Source: Inia geoffrensis
Lineage: Eukaryota > Chordata > Mammalia > Artiodactyla > Iniidae
Direction of reading: 5' to 3'
DNA length: 64,000 nt
Assembly: GCA_036417435.1 (NCBI GenBank)
Contig: CM070904.1
Coordinates: 127,596,695-127,660,694 of the forward strand
Below, one piece after another: positions 1-11,845 of the stretch. Every line of letters starts with the position of its first letter. Position 1 is the first letter of the stretch. The notes beneath the pieces are model-generated. The model worked only from the letters and a program-made list of their open reading frames with translations. It was not told the DNA's origin and did no database searches. Position numbers and translations under genes: made by a program.

Positions 1-1483
1 CAGAGGCTCCTTGCATTAGCTCAGGGCAGAGGGTCAGGGAGACACACGACCGAGCTGGGCCAAGGCAGCTGCTCCTCCAGGACTCGACACTGGTCCCATT
101 ACGGAGCCGCTGCCTTTCGTTACGGCTGGCCTCTGCTCACGCCTACTTGCCACATAACTGCCCTGGCCACCCCATCTCACTACCTGTCTGCCGCTCTGGT
201 CCTCTAGCTAACCAGCAGTGGCCCCTCGACTTGCCAGTCCCAGGTCCCCAGGAAAGGCTGAAGTCTGCAGAGACCAGCTCCATTTCCTCCCCAAATCACG
301 GGTCACCGGGCAGCCTGAGGAAGGCATTCCTGAAGTTGGATGCCCATCCAATGAGCAGCAGTCAGAGGGGCCACATGGCACAGATGGGCTTGCTCACTCA
401 GGGAGGGCAAAAGATTCCCTGCGAAGGGAGTGGGCAGGCATGGCCCCTAGACACGCCTGGAGCGAGACTCGGTTGCTCCTGAAAGATGGGGCAGAGGCCA
501 GGCATGGGAGGGGAACCGTCTGCCTCTTGTGTACCAGGAGTACTTTGGCACTGCTGTCTGTGAGGGGAGAGGGGACGGCAGAAACGGACCTGATTTTACA
601 CGGGAGAGAGGCTCGTGGAGCACAAGCGGCCTGAGAAAATGGCCTTGGGTCGGTTACAGGCCTCTGACAGTTGCGACTGAACTCGGGCCTTCGGACACCC
701 CTCCCAGATGTTTTCCCAGCCCTCCCACATCCCTCGGCCTCCTCGGCCTGTCGCTGCCACAGCGGCTTTTAGGGCCCGTCTGTGCCCCCCTCCCGCTCCC
801 CGGCCACTCCCTCCCTCACAGGGTGCTCCTCGGGAACTTTCCTTCTCTCCCTGCTGACTGAGCAGGCAGAGGGGAGAGGGGTGGACAGAGGCCCCACAAA
901 TCCTGACCCGTCACAGTTTAAGGGGCCGTCCACCCATTCACTCCCCAGGAGGTCAACCAGGTGCAGTCGCCAAAGCGTAGGCAACGTTAAGTCTCAAGAG
1001 AGAGGACAGCTGGATTCCAAGGATGGCACACCCCACCGATATCACACCGACTCTCAAGAGTCCGAGCCCGGATCACGGAGGCCCAATGCCCATAGCTTCG
1101 GGGACTGGGGTTTCAGATCCTTTATGGCTTTACAACAGGCTGTCTCACAGAGAAAACTGACAGCAAGGGAGACATACCTACCCATCTAGGGAAGCCTTAT
1201 AAAAATGATGGTAGAAGTCGGTACACAAAAATAATATCCCTCTGTAAAGTTGGAATAGCCAGGAGCTTATGTTACTGAGTTGATCTTGAGCTACGATTGC
1301 AGGGTTGTCCATGTAAAACGGTTGAGTGTAAATAAGCACCAGCCCAACGTCCCTGGGACCAGGGTCTAGTGCGGCTTCGGAGACTCGAGTCCTGGCGCGC
1401 CAGGCAGGAAGGTGGCGACGTGCCTCTCACCATGTTGGTGAAAGGGTTGTCTCACCAGTGGCATGGCCGTGTCTTTGCTCCAG
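1..1483 (+). other. INPP5D intron, 3' part
   Basis: This is the end of the intron before the first exon in the window. I see GC-rich, apparently unique sequence and no recognisable repeat, exon or RNA gene. It ends in a pyrimidine-rich acceptor closing with CAG at 1481-1483. Confidence 0.6.
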
Positions 1484-1592
1484 GAGGCAGAGGCCATCAT
1501 CCACAAGATCAAGCAGCAGCAGTACGCAGACCTCCTGTCCCACGACCAGCTGCTCATGGAGAGAAAGGAGCAGAAGGTTTTCTTGCACTTCG
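1484..1592 (+). CDS. INPP5D: INPP5D coding exon, 5-phosphatase domain
   Basis: The exon begins in phase 0 with Glu-Ala-Glu after a CAG acceptor and ends after the first base of a Glu codon, before the donor gtgaga. It encodes residues 1-36 of the fragment, including the run KQQQYADLLSHDQLL. This is a helical part of the inositol 5-phosphatase domain just downstream of the conserved GDLNYR segment, which lies outside the window. The following intron is only 168 bp. The match to SHIP1 is close to residue-for-residue. Confidence 0.95.
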
Positions 1593-1760
1593 GTGAGAAC
1601 CGCCATCCCTCTCTCGCGGGCCCTCTCCCTCCAGCATTCTGTTTCCCCTTTTCCCAAGAATCCTCACTGGGGGAAGGATTATGCCTGGAAAAGAGGGAAA
1701 CTTGGCCAGACCTGAAACATGGGAAATCAAAACTGAAACCATGGTTTTGTTTGGTTGCAG

Positions 1761-1849
1761 AGGAGGAAGAAATCACATTCGCTCCCACTTACCGTTTTGA
1801 AAGACTGACTCGGGACAGATACGCCTACACTAAGCAGAAAGCCACAGGG
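1761..1849 (+). CDS. INPP5D: INPP5D coding exon, 5-phosphatase domain
   Basis: The acceptor ttgcag at 1755-1760 and donor gtgagt at 1850 bound an 89-bp exon that completes a split Glu codon and ends on a whole Gly codon. It encodes fragment residues 37-66, with the acidic stretch EEEE followed by ITFAPTYRFERLTRD. The FxPTYRF segment is typical of type II 5-phosphatases and lies just before the second catalytic signature in the next exon. Confidence 0.95.
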
Positions 1850-2110
1850 GTGAGTCCTTTTCCCTGCCCTCCGCCTCCACCTCTCTTGCACACCTCACCC
1901 CTCTTTTGTCCATTCCCATAAAGGTGAATGGGAAGTGAAGAGCACCCTCGTCCACTAGGTAACAAAAAAAAGAAAGAAATCTAAAAATCACATGTTGATC
2001 GTGTCACAGAGCAAAACCCTCCCCTAAGGAGAGGCTAGGCCACCAGACATGCACACTGCAAGCAGTTGCCTCATGACGCTTCTGTCCGTGTGTGCACGCG
2101 CGTGTGTGTG

Positions 2111-2633
2111 CCACGTCTTCTTTATCCATTCATCTGCTGATGGACACTTAGGTTGCTTCCACGTCTTGGCTATTGTAAATAGTGCTGCGAGGAGCATTGG
2201 GATGCATGTGTCTTCTTGAATTATGGTTTTCTCTGGGTATTTGCCCAGGAGTGGGATTGCTGTGTCATATGGTAGTTCTATTTTTAGTCTTTTAAGGAAC
2301 CTCCATACTGTTCTCCATAGTGGCTGTGTCAATTTACATTCCCACCAACAGTGCAGGAGGGTTCCTTTTTCTCCACACCCTCTCCAGGATTTATTTGTAG
2401 ACTTTTTGATGATGGCCATTCTGACCAGTGTGAGGAGATACCTCACTGCAGTTTTGATTTGCATTTCTCTAATAATTAGTGATATTGAACATCTTTTCGT
2501 GTACCTGTTGGCCATCTGTATGTCTTCTTTGGAGAGATGTCTGTTTAGGTCTTCTGCTCATTTTTTGATTTGGTTGTTTGCTTTTTTGATATTAGGCTGT
2601 ATGAGCTGTTTGTATATTTTGTCTCTTTTTTAA
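2111..2633 (-). mobile_element. L1 fragment, ORF2 C-terminus, broken
   Basis: Read on the minus strand, this segment encodes the C-terminal end of L1 ORF2, with the recognisable runs [26 protein letters not shown] and [11 protein letters not shown]. The frame is interrupted and both ends are missing, so it is a dead fragment. A short TG-rich run at 2085-2110 borders it. Confidence 0.85.
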
Positions 2634-2864
2634 GTCCTGTACTCAAATATATTTGCTAACCTGCCAAGTCAATCATCATTACACAAGCTTCTTTGCTGCA
2701 GGACTTATCGGAGCCTTTACAGGTTTATGAGCATGTGGTTCTCTGTGGGAAAATTCGTGTGCCAAACTCAGTTGGTCATGAAATATCAATTAATATCTTA
2801 TGAGACCACTTGTGTTCCACTGAACAGTGTTTGCAGAAACTGTAATAAAGCATCCCTTCATTCT

Positions 2865-4450
2865 TGTTCAACAGATATTTACCGATGACCTGTGATGGGC
2901 TGGGCACTGTCCTAGGTCGTGGGAGATCAAAGATGAGTCAGATGTCTGCCCTCAGAGAGTTTGTAGTAGGAAAGACAAGACAAAATAGATACACAACTAA
3001 CTAACCAGAGGTAGAATATAATGCGGTGCCCAATGCTGTGAGGAGAGGTCACAGAGGGAAATGACCATCAGGGCAGGGAAGGATCGGGGAGGCTTCCTGA
3101 AGAGGGGCCGCTTGTGGTGCCTGAAGGGTGCTTGGATTTCGACAAGACAAGGGCTGAGGGGGCCTGATCCACTTCAGGTAGAAAGAATTGCCGGAGCAGA
3201 TGCCAAGGCAGGAAATCCTGGCATCCATCCCCTTCTGGGGCCCAACCCAGGGGAGCCAGCCCCATGCCGGGTCCTGCGGGTTAGAGGCGCTGCAGTGATG
3301 AGCTTCCCTGGGGCCACTAGAGACCTGGGGAAATAGAGGGCGTTCTGGGCATGATCTGGACTCAGGGGCACATGGGAGGCTGGATGGAAGTGGGAGAGAA
3401 AGGCCAAGAGTTGGGGAGATGCCAGAAGAAAGCAGGAGTTAGAGAAAAAAAAAACACACAGACTGAGAGGAGGAGAGCAGACTCAGCACTGCTGCCGTGA
3501 TGAGACCCGGGGCAGGACACCTTGTGAGGTGCCCACTGGCTGCTGCGTGCCTGGGCTCGTCTGGTTTAAAGGCACCCTCAGGGCAAGTCCCTGGGGGTAC
3601 ATTTGGAAGCAGTGAAGGGATGGTCTGGTTGGATTTGAATATGAGGAGAAAGAAACGGGCCTGAAGTGGCAGAGAGAGGGGTCCTTGATGCCAGGCAGAT
3701 CGTCTTCACCTGTTTGATGGGCACCTGTTTCAGGAAGCCACTGCAAGTTCTGCTGAGGGGCTAGCATTGTCACAGTGATACATAGAGAAGACTGGTCCGC
3801 GTCAGTGTAAAGGATGAGGATGATGCAGGGGACCAATGAGGAGGCCAGTATGGAGGCTCCAGCTGAGAAATAACTGGGCCCGAAGCAGGCGGGGGAGCCC
3901 GTGAAAATGAAAGAAAAGGAGGAAAGCAGGATATGTTGATAGATCTGATTGACGTTGATAGAAACTGTGAAATCAGAAGGCAGCGCTGGCTCGGAGGGAA
4001 AAAATAGAGCTTGTTTTCAGATTTACTGTATAACACGACTGGAAAATCCCAGAGGAAACATCTAGAAGGCAGCTGAAAACCCCAGACTGATGCTGTAGGG
4101 CTGAGTTGTAGATTTGGGAGTTGTCTGCACAGAGAAGATGGTCAGATCGTGGGAGTAGGTGAGGTCGCCGAGGAGTACACACATGACGAAAATAGAAGAG
4201 CTGTGGACAGATTTGGGGGTCGTCTCTGTTGAGACAGGAGAGAAGGAAGCAGAGACAACAAAGGAGACAGAAGAACCATGTGTGTAGGTGGTGGGAGGAC
4301 CCAGCAGGCAGCTCACGGCATCACAGAGGCCGGGGCTGAGAGACTTGCCAGGGTCAGTGGTCACCAGCATGGAATGTGAGTCAAGGAGAACGTGTGTGGT
4401 CACTGGAAGCTTGCACAAGGAGCTGGACTTGGGTTCAGGGGTTGGGTGGA
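2865..4450 (-). mobile_element. L2-like ancient LINE, fragmented
   Basis: The plus strand at 2870-3000 reads as a degraded complement of an L2 3' region: a terminal ACAGATATTTACCGA-like stretch, then text resembling the end of the element. Further L2-type blocks follow around 3500-3880 and 4040-4330. The borders are approximate and the assignment is by eye. The whole stretch is non-coding. Confidence 0.45.
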
Positions 4451-4689
4451 CACTAAAAGAACAGTTGACGTCGAGTCTTGGAGGTGAAATCCAGACCGCA
4501 GGAGGGTAAGGGTGGCTCTTTACCAAGAGTGTGCAGGTGAATCACTGGTGAAGCTTTTCAGAAATACAGATGCCTGGACCTCCTCCCCAGAGGTTCTGAT
4601 GCAGTAGATCCAGGGGTGGGGCCCTGCTTCCTGGGTCTTTGTAAAGCTCCACCAGTAATTCACCGGAGCAGCCGATGCTGAGAACTGCA

Positions 4690-5255
4690 GTGTTAAGAAG
4701 TAACAGTTTGGCAGCATCTATGAAATCTAAACATGCACCTACCCTATTCAGCAATTCTACTTTGTTGTATACCTGAGGGAAGGTAGTGCATTTGTTCACC
4801 CAATGACAGATACAAGGGTGTTTATAGCAGTTTTGTTTATAATGTCCAAAAACTGGGAACAACCCTATTTCCGTCAACATTAGAATAGATCAGTGTGGTG
4901 TATACATACAATGGAATACAACTACTCAATAAAATGAAAGAACTTATACAAGCAGCAGGGTGAATAAGGTTGAAAGAAGCCCAATGCAAAGGAGTATATA
5001 CTGAGTAAGTCCATTTATAAGTTCAAGAGTTGGCAAAATTAATCAATGGAGACATTGGCCCCAGTAGTGTTTACCTCTCAGAGGCAGTATTGACAAGGAA
5101 GGGGCCTGAGGGAACCCTTTGGGATGATGGACATTTTCTATACCTTGATCTGGGTAGTGGTTAAATGGGTGTATACAAATGTAAAAGATCCCCAAGCCAT
5201 ACAGTGTAGATCACTACACTTTACTATATGTAGGTTGTACCTCAAGTTAAAAAAG
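4690..5255 (+). mobile_element. Old L1 3'-end fragment
   Basis: The segment contains the L1 3'-end landmarks for tethered-cell text such as AATGTCCAAAAACTGGGAA, AATGGAATACAACTACTCA and a terminal region ending in TACCTCAAGTTAAAAAAG. It is many mutations away from a young copy and carries no intact reading frame. Confidence 0.6.
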
Positions 5256-5539
5256 AGTAAATGGGCAGTCCAGAAGTAGAGGCAGTGAAAACAGAACATT
5301 CTTGAAAGAAAATTGGCAAAAAGAAGAAAAGAGAAAAGTAACTGAAGGCTCTTTTAGGATGAGAACTTTTATGTTTGTAGGCAGAGGAGAAAGAGCTAGA
5401 ACTTAAGTGGAAAATTATATTCCTTAAGGAGGGTTGCTATCATTGCCAGTTTGCCTTGTCCATCACACCCAGTGGACACTTGCTCACAGTGTAGCTTGGA
5501 GAGGGCTCATCATAGTACATGTTGTTTGAAAGATTAGAT

Positions 5540-5712
5540 GGGTATGTGGAGGGGTGGATGGGTAAGTGGATAGATGGATGGATGGATGGATGGTTGGATG
5601 GATGGATGGATGGATGGATAGGTAGATGAGGGATGGATGTGTGAGTTGACGGGTAGGTAAGTGGATGGATGGATGTGTGAATGAGTGTGTGGATGGATGG
5701 TAAGTATATAGG
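5540..5712 (+). repeat. GGAT/TGGA microsatellite
   Basis: This is an imperfect array of TGGA/GGAT tetramers with interspersed GTGAG and GGTA variants. The purest part is near 5570-5620. It is likely to be length-polymorphic. Confidence 0.9.
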
Positions 5713-5907
5713 TAGATGAATGGGTGCGGGGGGTAGCTGGAGTGTGTTATTAAAGTGAGTGGCTGGGTTGAATGTACAGGTAGAGGGGTTCACGTGAGTC
5801 AGAAAAAATAAGTAAGAGAATGTAAAAATACAAGAGATTCTGAAATAATGACGAGGGTAAGGAAGCACAGCCAGGTGAATCGATCTCATTCTAAAACAGG
5901 AGTCCAG

Positions 5908-6131
5908 GGCTTCCCTGGTGGCGCAGTGGTTGAGAGTCCGCCTGCCGATGCAGGGGACACGGGTTCGTGCCCTGGTCCGGGAAGATCCCACGTGCTGCAG
6001 AGCGGCTGGGCCTGTGAGCCATGGCCGCTGAGCCTGCGCATCCGGAGCCTGTGCTCCGCAGCAGGAGAGGCCACAACAGTGAGAGGCCCGTGTACCGCAA
6101 AAACAAAAAAAAACAAAAAAAACAAAAAAAA
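5908..6131 (+). mobile_element. Cetacean tRNA-derived SINE, young, intact
   Basis: The body starts GGGCTTCCCTGGTGGCGCAG and contains a tRNA-like A box (about 5920-5932) and a B box with GGTTCGTGCCC (5961-5971). It ends in CGTACCGC and an A-rich tail broken by C residues. A perfect 15-bp target-site duplication, AAAACAGGAGTCCAG, sits at 5893-5907 and 6132-6146. This proves retroposition and suggests a recent insertion. Confidence 0.93.
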
Positions 6132-6353
6132 AAAACAGGAGTCCAGGTGTCTGAAAGTGTGGGGCGTGGCCATGGAGCCAGGACTTAAGGCAGGCGGAAA
6201 GGGTTTAAAGCCACCTCTGGGGAAATCCTATAAAAACCAGCAGCAGATGAATCCAGGATTACAGATGCAATGCCTCCATCTTTTCTTTTACTCTTTTACG
6301 GTGTATCTCTTAAAGTAGCATGCATTTTACAAAGCTTTGACTTTGACTTGCAG

Positions 6354-6435
6354 ATGAAGTACAACTTGCCCTCCTGGTGTGACCGAGTCCTCTGGAAGTC
6401 TTACCCTCTGGTGCACCTGGTGTGTCAGTCCTACG
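6354..6435 (+). CDS. INPP5D: INPP5D coding exon, PSWCDR catalytic motif
   Basis: The acceptor is ttgcag and the donor gtgagt. The 82-bp exon starts on a whole Met codon and ends after the first base of a Gly codon. It encodes fragment residues 67-93, including YNLPSWCDRVLWK (PSWCDR from 6369). This is the second signature of the inositol 5-phosphatase family, (R/N)xP(S/A)WCDR(I/V)L, which contacts substrate phosphate. All key residues are present. Confidence 0.96.
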
Positions 6436-8414
6436 GTGAGTGGCAAGTTGAGAGGTTTGACTGCCCTAAACTAAAGGACTCCAGTCTGTCCATCTGTAAA
6501 ATGGGAGAACTCCCTGCAACCCCAGTCAGGTGACCTTAAAAAGGTGATGCATCCTGTCCCACCTTGGGCTGCAACAGAATAAATATCTTCTAGTTTGGGA
6601 AACATTTGAATTATGGGGCACTTTTTAAAATAAATCTAGATGTATTTTTTTGAAAAGAGCCTATTAGGTTTGAACCATATAAAAGTGGTGTTTTCATAGA
6701 TCAGAAATCGTTAACTATTGGAAATTCATATGGTTCAACCGAGTGCATATCATGAGTACACACACGTGTTTGGGGGAGATTTAAAGATAAACTGGGGTAA
6801 ATTGATGACAAAGACACAAGATGCAATATTAAAATAAATAATTATGGAAAAGTTACCCAGCCCCGTTTCACGCCCACAGAGTGGAGGTTTTGCTGCTGCC
6901 CAGTGGCCACCTTCCGAGCTCCCACCCTCTGTGGGGACCCTCAAATCCCCACGTTCAATTCAGGTCCCATAAAGTTGAACTGGTTTCCATTCCTTTCTTT
7001 TGTGCATGCCTTCTGCTGCCCAGAAGGGACCAGAGCAGCTACCCTGGGCTAGTTTAAGGTGCGCACCCTTCAGTCCCCTGGCCTCTGAGCTTTGTGCCCA
7101 GAAGGGACTTCACTCCCCTTTAGATGCGCAGAAAGGCAACCCACTCCCACAGCCAAGGAACTGTTCTGTTTCAAAACCTACAAAGGCCCACATCCTACCC
7201 TCTGCACTCAGCCTCCTCACTTGTATGTCCCCTCCTCATACCCCATCCACACCCGCACTCTCCAGGCCTGTGACCCTTCCTGCCAGCAGCCATCACCCCG
7301 GTCCTCTCTCAGCGCTGCCTCTGTCCCTCGTCCTGCAGCTCCCTGAGTCCTGCCAATTCTGCAGTCAAGTCTGCCTTCCAGCCACCCTCTGCAGAAATTC
7401 AGGAGAAAGTGGTGGCTTGTGGCATTACTGCTTTTTGAGCCTAAATCCGGTTTTCAAAACGACCCTATCATGGAGGTTTTTAGAAAGAAGGAGGGAGACT
7501 CGTTTGCAAGTGGCATTGAGGAGCTAGGAGGACACAGCTGCTCCCTGTCTGGGCTGTGCATTAGCGAGCCAGGCCTCGCCTGGAAGGCTGCAGTGACTTC
7601 CAGGAAGGGCCAGGTTTGAAACGTGAAGGGAAAGTTTGAAGAGGTAAGGAATTTTGCTAACAGTATTTCATGGAATGCTGGAGGAGGGTCTAATAAGTTG
7701 TGAGTGGGCAGGAAATTGGGAAAGAAAAGGGGATGAATGTCCAGAGCTCAGGAAATGGGGGTAAACTTTGAGCTTGAGTCTCATGGTGGTGACATCAATA
7801 GCATGTACCAGTTATCTATTGCTGCATAACAACTACCTTAATATTTGCTTATCATCTAGCCGGCTAGTTCAGGCTGCTGCCTCCTGGTACTGGGATTCCC
7901 AGCTGACAGTCCCGGATGTGGAAGTACTTTTTAGGTCTCTGCTTGCCACACATTTACCAATGTCCTGTTGGTTAAAGGAAGTCACCTGGCCAAGCCCAGA
8001 CTCACTGTGGGAGGGTGGACCCACAGGGCGTGGATACAGGGAGGCCACCTAGGTAGGAGTCCACTTCCCAGGTTTCAGGCACAGTTAACTGTAGTGCTAA
8101 TGCTATCACGGTCAATACACATCTAAAGTATTTTTAAGAGCATTTTTTAAAACTCTGCTTGTCCACCCTTTAACTTCTCCTCTTCTGTTGCCACCACAAA
8201 CTTGTAGCCCCTCACTCGGCCTGACCCCTGCTCCTCCGTCATCTCCTGATTCACACAGCACCGGATCCTCACTGACTTCTTCTTGCCAATGGCCAAGCAT
8301 GCTTTAGACTGCTGCCCCTCCTACACCTTGCCTCCTGTCTCGGGAAACGGATGCCCTCCTCCTTGCCTGGATAAGCTTTCAACCTGGGCCCTTTGCTCCA
8401 TGCTCTACTTCTAG
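6436..8414 (+). other. INPP5D intron, first part, no gene seen
   Basis: About 2 kb of mostly unique intron. A weak ancient repeat is suspected near 7790-8060 (text around CAGTTATCTATTGCTGCATAA). No exon, RNA gene or young mobile element was recognised. Confidence 0.45.
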
Positions 8415-9085
8415 CCCAGTCCCAGCACATCCACTTTCCCCAGTCCCAGCACCTCCACTGTCCCCAGTCCCAGCATCCCCACTGTCCCCAGTCCTGGCAC
8501 CTCCACTATCCCGAGTCCCAGCATCCCCACTGTCCCCAGTCCCAGCATCGCCACTGTCCCCAGTCCCAGCACCTCCACTGTCCCGAGTCCCAGCATCCCC
8601 ACTGTCCCCAGTCCCAGCACCTCCACTGTCCCCAGTCCCAGCACCTCCACTGTCCCCAGTCCCAGCGACCCCACTGTCCCCAGTCCCAGCACCTCCACTG
8701 TCCCCAGTCCCAGCAACCCTACTGCCCCCAGTCCCAGCATCCCCACTGGCCCCAGTCCCGGCACCTCCACTGTCCCCAGTCCCAGCATCCCCACTGTACC
8801 CAGTCCCAGCATCCCCGCTGTCCCCAGTCCCAGTACCTCCACTGTCCCCAGTCCCAGCATCCCCACTGTCCCCAGTCCCAGCACCTCCAATGTCCCCAGT
8901 CCCAGCGACCCCACTGTCCCCAGTCCCAGCACTTCCACTGTCCCCAGTCCCAGCACCTCCACTGTCCCCAGTCCCAGCAACCCCATAGTCCCCAGTCCCA
9001 GCATCCCCACTGTCCCCAGTCCCAGCACCTCCACTGTCCCCAGTCCCAGCATTCCCACTGCCCCCAGTCCCAGCATCCCACTGTC
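8415..9085 (+). repeat. 24-bp minisatellite, 28 units
   Basis: The unit is CCCAGTCCCAGC followed by AYCYCCACTGTC, 24 bp long. Unit starts fall at 8415 + 24k: I checked 8439, 8655, 8895 and 9063. Twenty-seven units are therefore in exact register with no net indel, and the 28th is one base short. Units alternate loosely between CACCTCC and CATCCCC variants. The length is a multiple of three, so several frames stay open on both strands, but nothing indicates translation. The plus strand is C-rich and the minus strand G-rich. Confidence 0.96.
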
Positions 9086-9164
9086 TTTCTTGTTCTCATT
9101 CTCTTTCTCCATCCATCTCACTGTTGTTTTAAGTTGTCTTTTTGACGGTTTTTTGCAAGCAAGC

Positions 9165-9290
9165 AATTTTTTTTTCCTGTTTATTGGCCATCTATATTTC
9201 TCTTGTGAATTATCTGCCCATATCCTTTGGTTGGTAGAGGAGTGGTATGTTTATTTTTTCTTTGCCCATTTGTAAAACTTTATTGGGAAG
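9165..9290 (-). mobile_element. Possible old L1 scrap
   Basis: The plus strand resembles the complement of an L1 3'-region segment (TGTGAATTATCTGCCCATATC). It is short and degraded, so the call is tentative. Confidence 0.35.
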
Positions 9291-10074
9291 GACTTATCTA
9301 TGTTTATTGCCTTCTCGGTCTCCTGTGCTGTGTCTCCTTTGCCCACTGATGCTGGGCGTGTCCTGGAGTTTCATCCTCATCTCTTGTCATCCTTCATGTC
9401 TTCCCAGCGGGGCCAGAACGTCCTCGAGGCCTCTGCTTCCACCTAACATCATGACTCCAAATCTGAAGATAGATCTCCAGCCCTGAGTACGCAGCCAGAC
9501 ATTTCCACATGACATATCAAAAGCACATGGGACTCAGGATTCCTAGACCTCTGCTCTTTCTCTTAACCCCTCCAAACATGCTCTGCTGCCTTCTCTTCTC
9601 ATCTAAGCACCAGGCTCCTTAAAAACATCGTCTACACTCAGTGTCTGCACTTTATCACCTTCTACTCTCTCCTGAAATGGCACCTTCAGTTGAAGGTGCC
9701 ACTTCTCACTGATGGGTTCAGTGACCCTAAATCCCCATCCCGCTCTGGGCTGTGAGTGCTTCGTCAATACAACAAAATGCTTAGACCAGAAAAAGCTCCA
9801 CAGTTCATACACGCAGTTTTCTATATATTTAAAAACTCGCGAGTCTTTAGGAAAAACTACTACAGCCACAGTTAGCCATGGAGTAGACAGGGTCCCACTC
9901 TTTCACTGCTTTCAAGCGTGGTTATGGAAGATCAATGGAACAACAGGTACAAAACCATGAAACTTCTGGAGGCTTCCATAAGTGCAAGTTGATTTCTGCC
10001 ATGCGTTTACCATCCTTGGCTTGACCAGAAGGGTTTCTCCTTCCCTGCTCAGAAATTCCTTCCCTCCCCTGCAG
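9291..10074 (+). other. INPP5D intron, no gene seen
   Basis: This is unremarkable intron leading into the next acceptor. No repeat, exon or RNA gene was recognised. Confidence 0.45.
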
Positions 10075-10164
10075 GCAGCACCAGTGACATCATGACAAGT
10101 GACCACAGCCCTGTTTTTGCCACATTTGAGGCAGGAGTCACCTCCCAGTTTGTCTCCAAGAACG
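10075..10164 (+). CDS. INPP5D: INPP5D coding exon, SDHSPV motif
   Basis: The acceptor ends gcag at 10071-10074 and the donor is gtaagt. The 90-bp exon completes a split Gly codon and ends on the first base of another. It encodes TSDIMTSDHSPVFATF, with SDHSPV at 10098-10115. The Asp-His pair is the catalytic end of the 5-phosphatase fold and is intact. The exon closes with TSQFVSKNG, the link into the C2 domain. Confidence 0.96.
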
Positions 10165-11399
10165 GTAAGTGGTGGGTGGTGTCCATCCCTCTGTTCTCCA
10201 TGCGGACAGAAGGCCTGGGTGCTCATCTTCTGGTTGCAGGAATCAGTTGTCTGTGTTAGATAAAGGCTTATCCTTCCAGGCAAATCCACAGTCCATCCAT
10301 CGGGTCCCTTCATGTCCAAACCACATCATGATTTCAGTCCAGAGCATGTTCTTACTGTCTTTGGCAAATATGCCAGCTGTTTGTAAGCTTCAATGTTAAT
10401 ACAGTCTTTAAAATTGGGAAAATGAGTGTCTTCCAAGGTGTGGCACATGTGCCACCAAAGATAATTCCGGGTGGGACATGGATGAACATTTATTAGTAAG
10501 GCATTTATTTTAATGTTTTAAATATGACTCTTCTGTGTAGGGCAAGAAACACTGGTTTTCCATTTAGTCTTATGATATACCTTTTTATTTAAATACGATT
10601 ATTTTAAGTTTTAAAAGTGAGTCTATTTAAAGAAAACGTTAAGTCAATCTCGGTGCATGTGCGTGGTAGGCAGTAAAAATTGTGAAGATAGGATGTGGGT
10701 GACTGAGTTTGGGGAAACATCAGAGTTAATAATACTCTATAGATTTGCAGGTAATTTTTCAAACAATCCAGCTCGGCCCTGGTAGCCAGGCCAGCCTTGT
10801 CCCAGCAGGGGTCTGGGTGTTGTCTGTGGCATGTCCAGCCCTGGGTCTGCGTGACCGGGGAGCCATGTTGTCACCTCCTCTGCCCACCCCCACTTCCATG
10901 GTCAGCAGACATCATTTAGGAGGGCTGAGTGCAGGGCCCAGTACAGGTTGGAAAAGCCTGTATTCCTCTGTGTCCTTGGTGCCCTGAGGGGTGTAGGTGA
11001 GGCTGGAACCCTGTCTTCTGGGACACTCTTGCCCATAGGCTGTTGGGTCTAACACCCATGGCCCCAGCAGTGTGACCTCCACTCTCCACACAAGCCTTGA
11101 CCCACCTTCCTGCCTCTTTCCTAGCGCTGGTCACTGTGCCTTTCCAGAACTTTCCACCTCTTCTCCAGTCCCCACCCATCTCTCCTGTCTCTGAGTTCCT
11201 ACAGCGTTGGTGGGGCAGCGTATGCATCACACCCTTGATGAGGACCCTCATCACATCCCCAGGGTCAGCCTTGCCCTCCCCTCCACTGGGACTCGGCACA
11301 CAGCAGATGCTCACAAACACCGATTACCGGGATTGAGCGTTGGTTGAACGTCTACCCAAGCAGAGCCTGGCCTTGGTGCTGGGGAGTTAAAAAAAGAAA

Positions 11400-11845
11400 G
11401 GGAGGCTAAGTGAGATAAGCCAGACAGAAAAACAAGTACAAGATACATATATAGTATCACTTATACGTGGAATCTTTTAAAAAAAAAAAAAAAAAAAAAG
11501 CCAGCTTCATTCAGAGAGTACAATGATGGTTGCCAGGAGCTGGTGGGGTTTGCGGGGAGGAGATGTAAATCAAAGGGTACCAATTTCCAGCTATAAGATG
11601 AATAATTTCCAGGGATCTAAAATTCAGCTTGGTGTGACCATAGGTAATGATACAGCATTGTACACTTAAAATCTGCTGAGAGTAGATCCTAAGCGTTCTT
11701 ACCACACAGTTAATTGTGTGAGGTGACAGATGTGTTAGTTATCTTGATCTTGATAATCGTTTCAGAGTGTATATGTATATCAAGTCATCGCATTGTACAC
11801 TTTAAGTATACACAATTATATTTGCCAGTTTGTCTTCAATAAAGG
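11400..11845 (+). mobile_element. Old L1 3'-end fragment
   Basis: Landmarks of an L1 3'UTR are present: AAGTGAGATAAGCCAGACAG, a long A-run at 11469-11489, GTACAATGATGGTTGCCAGG, and a terminal CAATTATATTTGCCAG...CAATAAAG. It is 5'-truncated and non-coding. Confidence 0.7.

Larger units (their letters stand above)
1850..6353 (+). other. INPP5D intron, repeat-rich
   Basis: This 4.5-kb intron holds an L1 fragment on the minus strand (2111-2633), L2-like DNA (2865-4450), an old plus-strand L1 3' end (4690-5255), a GGAT-type microsatellite (5540-5712) and a young tRNA SINE (5908-6131). No coding or RNA gene is visible between them. Confidence 0.6.

Noticed and set aside
2024..2515. L1 ORF2 fragment as a functional reverse transcriptase
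   Set aside because: Only the C-terminal end is present, with the catalytic domain missing and the frame interrupted.
5961..5971. tRNA genes suggested by B-box sequences
   Set aside because: The boxes belong to SINE bodies. No cloverleaf with a complete acceptor stem can be drawn from them.
8393..9145. Open frame of 250 codons with a QSQHLHCP-type repeat, and an equally long frame on the other strand
   Set aside because: It is produced by the 24-bp minisatellite, whose unit length is divisible by three. Both strands are open for the same reason, and it lies inside an INPP5D intron with no splice or start context.
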